A stretch of DNA of 64,000 bases from Staphylococcus sp. KG4-3. GTDB taxonomy: Bacteria > Bacillota > Bacilli > Staphylococcales > Staphylococcaceae. Below, piece by piece: positions 57,364 to 64,000 of the stretch. Numbering within the stretch: the first letter of the stretch is position 1; each line of letters opens with the position of its first letter. The DNA is taken from NCBI RefSeq assembly GCF_033597815.2, contig NZ_CP166245.1, positions 372,001-436,000 on the forward strand, in the 5' to 3' direction. The notes under the pieces are model-generated. The model searched no databases. It had not been told where the DNA came from and was given only the letters and a program-made list of their open reading frames with translations. The position numbers and the translations under genes were made by a program.

Positions 57364-57915
57364 GTGCTATGCGAGAATTGTCATTTGAATGAAGCAGAAG
57401 TGAAATTGGCAGTGAAAGGTCAAGATGGTATAAATGAAAAATGGGTTTGTGCCACATGCGCACAAGGCGGTAACCCATGGACTCAAAATCAGCAAATTCA
57501 ATCGCAAGATGACATTGAAGGCGCATTTGTAGTGAAGCAAATCTTACAACACTTAGCTGCTAAACATGGTATTGATTTTGATGAAATTGCTTTTAAAGAA
57601 GAAAAACGATGTCCAACTTGTCATATGACATTAAAAGATATCGCACATGTTGGTAAATTTGGTTGTTCAGATTGCTATGCTACATTCAAAGATGACATTG
57701 TCGATATTGTACGACGTGTGCAAGGTGGTCAAATCGAACATGTAGGAAAAACACCACATTCTTCACACAGAAAATTAGCATTAAAAAAACAATTAGAAGA
57801 AAAAAGTTCATATTTAAAACAACTGATAGAAGAACAAAACTTTGAAGAAGCCGCCGTTGTTCGTGACGAAATTAAAGCATTGAAAGAAGATGGCGAGGTG
57901 AAACATGATGAGTAA
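57364..57915 (+). CDS. mcsA: McsA, activator of the McsB arginine kinase
   Basis: 183 residues, starting at GTG 57364 with GAGGTG 7 nt upstream. McsA binds and activates McsB and responds to metals and thiol stress. Two pairs of zinc-finger-like CxxC motifs are visible: C3/C6 and C29/C32, then CPTC and CSDC in the middle. A UVR domain ([20 protein letters not shown]) near the C-terminus is the ClpC/McsB interaction part. It overlaps mcsB by 8 nt. Confidence 0.95.
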   Translation: MLCENCHLNEAEVKLAVKGQDGINEKWVCATCAQGGNPWTQNQQIQSQDDIEGAFVVKQILQHLAAKHGIDFDEIAFKEEKRCPTCHMTLKDIAHVGKFGCSDCYATFKDDIVDIVRRVQGGQIEHVGKTPHSSHRKLALKKQLEEKSSYLKQLIEEQNFEEAAVVRDEIKALKEDGEVKHDE

Positions 57916-58918
57916 AAATGATATTAGTGCATACATGAGTGAATGGATGCGTGATAGAGAAGAAAGTCCAATTGTGATGTCTTCGAGAATACGATTAGCA
58001 AGAAATTTAGAAAATCATGTACACCCATTAATGTTTTTGTCAGAACAAGATGGTTTTCGAATAATTAACGACGTACAAGATGCGCTTCCTGACTTGTCTG
58101 TACAACGTTTGGATTCAATGGATCAACAAAGTAAATACAAGCTTGTCGCGAAACATCTTATAAGTCCTGAATTGATAAGACAACCTGCTTCTGCCGTATT
58201 ACTCAATGAAGATGAATCTTTAAGTATTATGGTTAATGAAGAAGACCATATACGTATTCAGGCCATGGGTAACGATTTATCACTATCAACACTATACGAA
58301 AAAGCTTCAGAAATTGATGATCAACTTGATAGTGAATTAGATGTAAGTTTTGACGAAACTTTAGGTTATTTGACAACATGTCCTACTAATATTGGGACAG
58401 GCATGCGTGCCAGTGTCATGTTGCATTTGCCTGGATTGACAATAATGAAACGTATGAATCGCATTGCTCAAACAATTAATCGTTTTGGTTTTACAATTAG
58501 AGGTATTTATGGAGAAGGATCTCAAGTTTATGGCCATATATACCAAATTTCAAACCAACTTACTTTAGGCAAAACAGAGGAAGAAATCATTGAAAGCTTA
58601 TCAGAGGTAGTGCAGCAAATTATTAATGAAGAAATGCAAATCCGCGAACGATTAAACCGACATAACCATATAGAAACATTAGACCGAGTATATCGTTCGT
58701 TAGGAATATTAAAATATAGTAGACTGATATCTATGGAGGAAGCTTCACTAAGATTAAGTGAAGTGAAACTTGGTTTAGATTTAGGCTATATTGAATTAGA
58801 AGACTTCAAGTTTAACGAGTTAATGGTTGCAATACAATCACCTTTCTTGTTAGACGAAGAAGATGATAGAACAGTTAATGAAAAAAGAGCAGATATATTA
58901 AGAGAACATATAAATTAG
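57908..58918 (+). CDS. mcsB: Protein arginine kinase McsB
   Basis: 336 residues, ATP:guanido phosphotransferase fold. Phosphorylates arginines, marking proteins for ClpCP degradation and affecting CtsR. The nucleotide-binding arginines in [11 protein letters not shown] (near 21-31), the active-site [21 protein letters not shown] loop with its cysteine near residue 158, and [12 protein letters not shown] are intact. ATG 57908 gives 7 nt to GAGGTG; ATG 57905 is also possible. The stop is 13 nt before clpC. Confidence 0.95.
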   Translation: MSKNDISAYMSEWMRDREESPIVMSSRIRLARNLENHVHPLMFLSEQDGFRIINDVQDALPDLSVQRLDSMDQQSKYKLVAKHLISPELIRQPASAVLLNEDESLSIMVNEEDHIRIQAMGNDLSLSTLYEKASEIDDQLDSELDVSFDETLGYLTTCPTNIGTGMRASVMLHLPGLTIMKRMNRIAQTINRFGFTIRGIYGEGSQVYGHIYQISNQLTLGKTEEEIIESLSEVVQQIINEEMQIRERLNRHNHIETLDRVYRSLGILKYSRLISMEEASLRLSEVKLGLDLGYIELEDFKFNELMVAIQSPFLLDEEDDRTVNEKRADILREHIN

Positions 58919-58931
58919 GAGGTCATACTAT

Positions 58932-61394
58932 ATGCTATTTGGTAGACTAACAGAACGTGCTCAACGCGTACTAGCACATGCTCAGGAAGAAGCAATACGC
59001 TTAAATCATTCGAATATTGGAACCGAACATTTACTTTTAGGTTTAATGAAAGAGCCTGAAGGCATTGCAGCTAAAGTTTTAGAAACGTTTGATATTACTG
59101 AAGAAAAAGTAGTTGAAGAAGTAGAAAAATTAATCGGCCATGGTCAAGAACAAATGGGCGCATTACACTATACACCTCGTGCGAAAAAAGTAATTGAATT
59201 ATCAATGGATGAAGCTAGAAAATTACATCATAATTTCGTAGGAACAGAGCATATCTTACTTGGGTTAATCAGAGAAAATGAAGGTGTCGCAGCTCGTGTG
59301 TTTGCAAACTTAGATTTAAACATCACAAAAGCACGTGCACAAGTCGTTAAAGCTTTAGGTAGCCCTGAAACAAGTAATAAAAACGCGCAAGCTAATAAAT
59401 CTAATAATACACCAACGTTAGACAGTCTAGCTCGTGACTTAACAGTTATCGCAAAAGACGGTACTTTAGATCCTGTCATTGGTAGAGAAAAAGAAATTAC
59501 AAGAGTCATTGAAGTCTTAAGTCGTCGTACTAAGAACAACCCTGTATTAATTGGTGAACCAGGTGTTGGTAAAACTGCTATTGCTGAAGGCTTAGCACAA
59601 GCAATTGTTAATAACGAAGTACCTGAAACACTTAAAGGTAAACGTGTAATGTCATTAGATATGGGGACAGTTGTTGCTGGAACAAAATATCGTGGTGAGT
59701 TTGAAGAGCGCTTGAAAAAAGTAATGGAAGAAATTCATCAAGCTGGAAATGTAGTGTTATTTATCGACGAATTACACACACTAGTAGGTGCAGGTGGTGC
59801 AGAAGGTGCTATTGATGCATCTAACATTCTTAAACCAGCATTAGCTCGCGGTGAATTACAATGTATCGGTGCAACTACTTTAGATGAATACCGTAAAAAT
59901 ATTGAAAAAGATGCAGCGCTTGAACGTCGTTTCCAACCTGTTCAAGTTGGTGAGCCAACTGTTGAAGATACAATTGAAATCTTAAAAGGATTGCGTGATC
60001 GTTATGAAGCGCATCACCGTATTAACATCTCAGATCAAGCTTTAGAATCAGCAGCTAAATTAAGTCACCGTTATATTTCAGATCGTTTCTTACCAGATAA
60101 AGCGATAGACTTAATTGATGAAGCAAGTTCTAAAGTAAGACTTAAGAGTCATACAACACCACCAGACTTGAAAGAAATTGAACAACAGATAGAACAAGTT
60201 AAAAACGAAAAAGATGCAGCTGTCCATGCTCAAGAATTTGAAAATGCAGCCAACTTGCGTGATAAGCAAACAAAATTAGAAAAACAATATGAAGAAGCAA
60301 ATAACAACTGGAAAAATTCTCAAAACGGTGATAACACATCTCTATCAGAAGAAGATATTGGTGAGGTCATCGCTGGTTGGACAGGAATTCCTTTAACTAA
60401 AATTAATGAAACTGAATCAGACCGTCTGCTTAACTTAGAAGATACACTTCATAATAGAGTGATCGGTCAAAAAGATGCCGTTACATCTATTAGTAAAGCA
60501 GTTAGACGTGCTAGAGCTGGATTGAAAGATCCTAAACGTCCTATCGGTAGCTTTATCTTCTTAGGGCCTACGGGTGTAGGTAAAACTGAGTTAGCTCGTG
60601 CATTAGCTGAGTCTATGTTCGGTGAAGATGACGCAATGATTCGTGTTGATATGAGTGAGTTTATGGAAAAACATGCTGTCAGTCGTTTAGTTGGTGCCCC
60701 TCCAGGCTATGTAGGTCATGACGATGGCGGTCAATTAACTGAAAAAGTAAGACGTAAACCTTACTCAGTGATTTTATTTGATGAAATTGAAAAAGCGCAC
60801 CCTGATGTGTTTAATATTCTGTTACAAGTATTAGATGACGGTCACTTAACAGATACAAAAGGTCGTCGTGTAGACTTCCGTAATACAGTTATTATTATGA
60901 CATCTAACGTAGGTGCACAAGAATTACAAGACCAACGTTTCGCTGGTTTTGGAGGTGCATCTGAAGGACAAGATTATGAAACAATCCGTAAGACAATGAT
61001 GAAAGAATTGAAAAACGCATTCCGTCCAGAATTCTTAAACCGTGTTGATGATATCATCGTCTTCCACAAACTTTCTAAAGAAGAATTGAAAGAAATTGTG
61101 ACAATGATGGTTGATAAACTAACAGAACGCCTTTCTGAACAAGATATTAACATTACAGTTACAGAAGCTGCTAAAGAAAAAATTGCTGAAGAGGGTTATG
61201 ATCCTGAATATGGTGCTAGACCATTAATTCGTGCAATTCAAAAAACAGTTGAAGATAACTTAAGTGAATTAATTTTAGAAGGCAATCAAGTTGAAGGTAA
61301 AGAAGTAATAATTAACCATGATGGCAAAGAATTCAAGTATGATATTCAAGAAAGAAAAGATACAACTAAAGATAAAGAATCAACTGAATCTTAG
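58932..61394 (+). CDS. clpC: ATP-dependent Clp protease ATP-binding subunit ClpC
   Basis: 820 residues, HSP100 AAA+ unfoldase that feeds phospho-arginine-marked or misfolded proteins to ClpP. Two Clp-N repeats (residues 1-145) bind phospho-arginine and adaptors. AAA-1 has Walker A GEPGVGKT at 208-215. A UVR-containing middle domain lies near 415-455 ([15 protein letters not shown]). AAA-2 has GPTGVGKT at 545-552, followed by a C-terminal domain. AGGAGG precedes the start. Last gene of the CtsR operon. Confidence 0.97.
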   Translation: MLFGRLTERAQRVLAHAQEEAIRLNHSNIGTEHLLLGLMKEPEGIAAKVLETFDITEEKVVEEVEKLIGHGQEQMGALHYTPRAKKVIELSMDEARKLHHNFVGTEHILLGLIRENEGVAARVFANLDLNITKARAQVVKALGSPETSNKNAQANKSNNTPTLDSLARDLTVIAKDGTLDPVIGREKEITRVIEVLSRRTKNNPVLIGEPGVGKTAIAEGLAQAIVNNEVPETLKGKRVMSLDMGTVVAGTKYRGEFEERLKKVMEEIHQAGNVVLFIDELHTLVGAGGAEGAIDASNILKPALARGELQCIGATTLDEYRKNIEKDAALERRFQPVQVGEPTVEDTIEILKGLRDRYEAHHRINISDQALESAAKLSHRYISDRFLPDKAIDLIDEASSKVRLKSHTTPPDLKEIEQQIEQVKNEKDAAVHAQEFENAANLRDKQTKLEKQYEEANNNWKNSQNGDNTSLSEEDIGEVIAGWTGIPLTKINETESDRLLNLEDTLHNRVIGQKDAVTSISKAVRRARAGLKDPKRPIGSFIFLGPTGVGKTELARALAESMFGEDDAMIRVDMSEFMEKHAVSRLVGAPPGYVGHDDGGQLTEKVRRKPYSVILFDEIEKAHPDVFNILLQVLDDGHLTDTKGRRVDFRNTVIIMTSNVGAQELQDQRFAGFGGASEGQDYETIRKTMMKELKNAFRPEFLNRVDDIIVFHKLSKEELKEIVTMMVDKLTERLSEQDINITVTEAAKEKIAEEGYDPEYGARPLIRAIQKTVEDNLSELILEGNQVEGKEVIINHDGKEFKYDIQERKDTTKDKESTES

Positions 61395-61410
61395 AAGTTA
61401 AGTATAAATT

Positions 61411-61466
61411 AAAGCAGTACTGCTCAAATATGTGGATGCATATTTGGGGAGTGCTGCTTTGTTTTT
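61411..61466 (+). terminator. Strong terminator after clpC
   Basis: AAAGCAGTACT (61411-61421) pairs with AGTGCTGCTTT (61450-61460) and the inner CAAATATG with CATATTTG, followed by GTTTTT. The remaining gap to radA (61467-61735) is AT-rich with no gene and no convincing promoter. Confidence 0.88.
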
Positions 61467-61735
61467 ATATTGTATAAACAATAGAGTAGTATTCACCTTG
61501 AAAAATGAGTAATATTTAAAAAGTCAAAATATAATATCAGTGATACTCTATACACGAGCATGGTATTTTATAAAAATAGCTTTTTGCTAAAGATTAGAAT
61601 CCTTAAGTTATTAAGAATTTTAAATAACTATATACGAATATTTTTCGATTGAATTGTTTGATTATGAATAAAATTTGTTTTTAAACAGACAGAGGTTTAA
61701 AATAGATTTGTTCAATGAAAGATGGAGGTGCAGTT

Positions 61736-63106
61736 TTGGCTAAAAAGAAAGTGATTTTTGAATGTATGGCTTGTGGTTACCAGTCTCCAAAGTGGATGGG
61801 GAAATGCCCAAACTGTGGTAGTTGGAATCAAATGGAAGAAACAGTCGAACAAAAGGCCGCGAGTCCAAAACATGGTGTGCGCAGTCGAGACAATATTTCT
61901 AAAGTGCAAAAATTAAATGACATTAAACACGAAACGACGCCACGAGTAAAAACAAATTCTGAAGAGTTTAATAGAGTACTCGGTGGCGGTATAGTAAATG
62001 GTTCGCTCGTATTAATAGGCGGTGATCCGGGTATTGGTAAATCAACATTACTTTTACAAATTTGTGCAGCATTATCACAATCTAAAAATGTGTTGTATAT
62101 TACAGGTGAGGAATCGTTAAATCAAACCAAATTAAGAGCAGAAAGATTAGATGAGGACTCAAGTCAATTAAATGTGTTTGCTGAAACAGATTTAGAAGTT
62201 ATACATGAAACAGTTAAGCAACTCAAACCAGATCTACTTGTAGTAGACTCAATCCAAACTATTTTCCATCCAGAAATTAGTTCGGCTCCAGGTTCTGTGT
62301 CGCAAGTTAGAGAAAGTACGCAAAGTTTAATGAATATAGCGAAACAATTGAATATAGCTACATTTATAGTGGGGCATGTTACGAAAGAAGGTCAAATAGC
62401 TGGTCCGCGTTTACTTGAACATATGGTAGATACAGTCCTTTACTTCGAAGGCGACGAGCATCACGCGTATCGCATTTTAAGAGCAGTTAAAAACCGTTTT
62501 GGCTCTACAAATGAGATGGGTATCTTTGAGATGCAGCAAACTGGATTAAAAGGAGTTAAGAACCCGTCGGAAATGTTCCTTGAAGAACGTTCGACTAATG
62601 TACCTGGTTCAACTATTGTCTCTACAATGGAAGGTACGAGACCGTTACTTATAGAAGTACAAGCGTTAGTGACTCCAACTACATTTAATAATCCAAGACG
62701 TATGGCGACAGGGATCGATCATAATAGATTGAGTTTGCTCATGGCAGTGTTAGAAAAGAAAGAGAATTATTTACTACAACAACAGGACGCTTATATTAAA
62801 GTGGCTGGGGGCGTACGTTTAACAGAACCAGCTGTAGATTTAGGTATTGTTGTTGCAACTGCATCAAGTTTTAAAGATTTAACAGTTGATGGTTTAGACT
62901 GCTTTATTGGAGAAGTAGGACTCACAGGGGAAGTTAGACGAGTTTCTCGTATAGAGCAACGTGTACAAGAAGCGGAAAAATTAGGGTTTAAGCGTGTAAT
63001 TATTCCAGAATCAAATATTGGTGGATGGCAATTTCCAAATGATATCAAGGTCATTGGTGTTAAGAATGTCCATGAAGCATTAAAATATGCACTAACAAAA
63101 CAATAA
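61736..63106 (+). CDS. radA: DNA repair protein RadA
   Basis: 456 residues, starting at TTG 61736 with GGAGGTG 5 nt upstream; the ATG at 61715 has no binding site. A branch-migration and recombination motor related to RecA and Lon. The N-terminal zinc finger has C-x2-C and C-x2-C ([18 protein letters not shown]). The RecA-like ATPase has Walker [11 protein letters not shown] near 87-96, and the [15 protein letters not shown]adA signature is near residue 252. The C-terminal Lon-protease-like domain starts near residue 300. Confidence 0.96.
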   Translation: MAKKKVIFECMACGYQSPKWMGKCPNCGSWNQMEETVEQKAASPKHGVRSRDNISKVQKLNDIKHETTPRVKTNSEEFNRVLGGGIVNGSLVLIGGDPGIGKSTLLLQICAALSQSKNVLYITGEESLNQTKLRAERLDEDSSQLNVFAETDLEVIHETVKQLKPDLLVVDSIQTIFHPEISSAPGSVSQVRESTQSLMNIAKQLNIATFIVGHVTKEGQIAGPRLLEHMVDTVLYFEGDEHHAYRILRAVKNRFGSTNEMGIFEMQQTGLKGVKNPSEMFLEERSTNVPGSTIVSTMEGTRPLLIEVQALVTPTTFNNPRRMATGIDHNRLSLLMAVLEKKENYLLQQQDAYIKVAGGVRLTEPAVDLGIVVATASSFKDLTVDGLDCFIGEVGLTGEVRRVSRIEQRVQEAEKLGFKRVIIPESNIGGWQFPNDIKVIGVKNVHEALKYALTKQ

Positions 63107-63186
63107 TTTAAAAACACAAAGCTATTTAGGTTAAGTATATATTTTGTTTAGCCTGAATGACTTTCTAAAGGAAGGTGAGTTAACCT

Positions 63187-64000
63187 GTGAATATTATAAG
63201 ACTCATTGTTATCTTGTGCTATATTATCTTGGGTGCAAGTATAGGTGTGTATCTATTACCAGAAATAGTCAATGACGCTGGTCTAAACCATTTACCCCTA
63301 TTAACAAATACTTATTTCAATGGGCTGCTAGGGATTATTATATTCTTTTTAATCTTTGGTTGGTTTATTAAAAAAGCAACATATGCTTTAAAAGAATTAG
63401 AACAAACAATTATGCGTCAAAGTGCAGTAGAAATATTATTTGCTACAATTGGACTAATGATAGGTTTATTAATTTCTGTTATGATATCTTTTATTTTTCA
63501 AATTATCGGCAATAATGTCATTAATCATTTTGTGCCAATTATAGTTACGATTATTTTAGGTTATTTCGGCTTTCAGTTTGGTTTGCGAAAGCGTGATGAA
63601 ATGTTGCTATTTTTACCAGAAAATATGGCGCGTTCAATGTCTATTAATGCACGTAATGCGGTACCTAAAATTATTGATACAAGTGCCATTATTGACGGGC
63701 GTATATTAGATATTATCGAGTGTGGCTTTATTGACGGAGAAATATTAATTCCTCAAGGGGTTATTAATGAACTTCAAGTCGTTGCAGATGCGAACGATAG
63801 TGTTAAACGTGAAAAAGGCCAAAGAGGTTTAGATATATTAAATGAATTATATGATACCAATCATCCAACGAGAATTATACACCCAACTAAGTCTCATAGT
63901 GATATCGATGCGATGTTAATTAAATTAGCGCAACATTATAGAGCACATATTATAACAACGGATTTTAATCTCAATAAAGTATGTCATGTTCAAGGTATTC
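63187..64000 (+). CDS. Membrane-anchored PIN-domain protein (YacL family), 3' end beyond window
   Basis: Open to the window edge, 271 codons visible, starting at GTG 63187 after AAGGTGAG. Four hydrophobic segments come first (about residues 4-24, 44-62, 80-103 and 110-130). A PIN nuclease domain then begins at IIDTSAIIDGRI (near 161-172) and continues to ITTDFNLNKV near the edge, with the conserved acidic residues visible. Homologues end in a TRAM RNA-binding domain, which would lie outside. Next to radA this is the conserved Firmicutes yacL gene. RNA substrate unknown. Confidence 0.9.
   Translation, partial: MNIIRLIVILCYIILGASIGVYLLPEIVNDAGLNHLPLLTNTYFNGLLGIIIFFLIFGWFIKKATYALKELEQTIMRQSAVEILFATIGLMIGLLISVMISFIFQIIGNNVINHFVPIIVTIILGYFGFQFGLRKRDEMLLFLPENMARSMSINARNAVPKIIDTSAIIDGRILDIIECGFIDGEILIPQGVINELQVVADANDSVKREKGQRGLDILNELYDTNHPTRIIHPTKSHSDIDAMLIKLAQHYRAHIITTDFNLNKVCHVQGI

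Overview
The window is chromosomal DNA of a low-GC Gram-positive coccus, almost certainly a Staphylococcus. The gene order (rrn, tmk, darA, holB, ricT, yabA, rsmI, metG, rnmV, rsmA, veg, purR, ridA, spoVG, glmU, prs, rplY, pth, mfd, divIC, tilS, hpt, ftsH, hslO, cysK, folPBK, lysS, rrn, pdxR/pdxST, nupC, ctsR-mcsA-mcsB-clpC, radA) is the conserved staphylococcal arrangement of the region downstream of dnaX/recR. Protein divergence from S. aureus, as I remember it, and the V1-V3 part of the 16S rRNA suggest the S. saprophyticus/xylosus group. That species-level placement is from memory, not from a search.

Layout: 1-3258 is the 3' part of a truncated rRNA operon (spacer end, 23S, 5S). 3259-3712 holds terminators and a duplicated post-5S element. 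3713-10172 is a run for nucleotide synthesis, DNA replication and RNA modification (PLP-fold decarboxylase-like protein, tmk, darA, holB, ricT, yabA, trmN6, a GIY-YIG protein, rsmI). 10511-14865 carries metG, tatD, rnmV and rsmA; 14965-22555 carries veg, ispE, purR-ridA-spoVG, glmU-prs, rplY and pth; 22552-29480 is a tightly overlapping set (mfd, a MOP flippase, mazG, rqcP, divIC). 29581-36574 has an S1-domain protein, tilS-hpt, ftsH, hslO and cysK, and 36796-39937 has folP-folB-folK-lysS. 40448-51779 is an RNA block: a lone 5S gene, eight tRNAs (Val, Thr, Lys, Gly, Leu, Arg, Pro, Ala), then two head-to-tail 16S-tRNA-Ile-23S-5S units repeating with an offset of exactly 5294 nt. 51780-52175 contains a duplicated, decayed 5S end. 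52176-55113 is the vitamin B6 locus (divergent pdxR and pdxST), followed by nupC on the minus strand, the CtsR-controlled clpC operon, radA, and the start of a membrane-anchored PIN-domain protein cut by the window end.

Functionally the window is dominated by translation: rRNA, tRNA, rRNA methylases, 5S maturation (RnmV) and 5S binding (L25), Met/Lys-tRNA synthetases, TilS, Pth and RqcP. Nucleotide and cofactor supply (tmk, hpt, prs, glmU, fol, pdx) and protein quality control (FtsH, HslO, McsAB/ClpC) make up most of the rest. I found no prophage, IS element, CRISPR array, or clearly new multi-gene system. The most interesting material is non-coding: the paired two-step 5S/terminator/hairpin duplications at the outer ends of the rrn copies, long hairpins with U-tracts just upstream of internal operon genes (holB, trmN6, rnmV), a candidate minus-strand small RNA in the rsmI-metG gap, and tandem promoters for veg.
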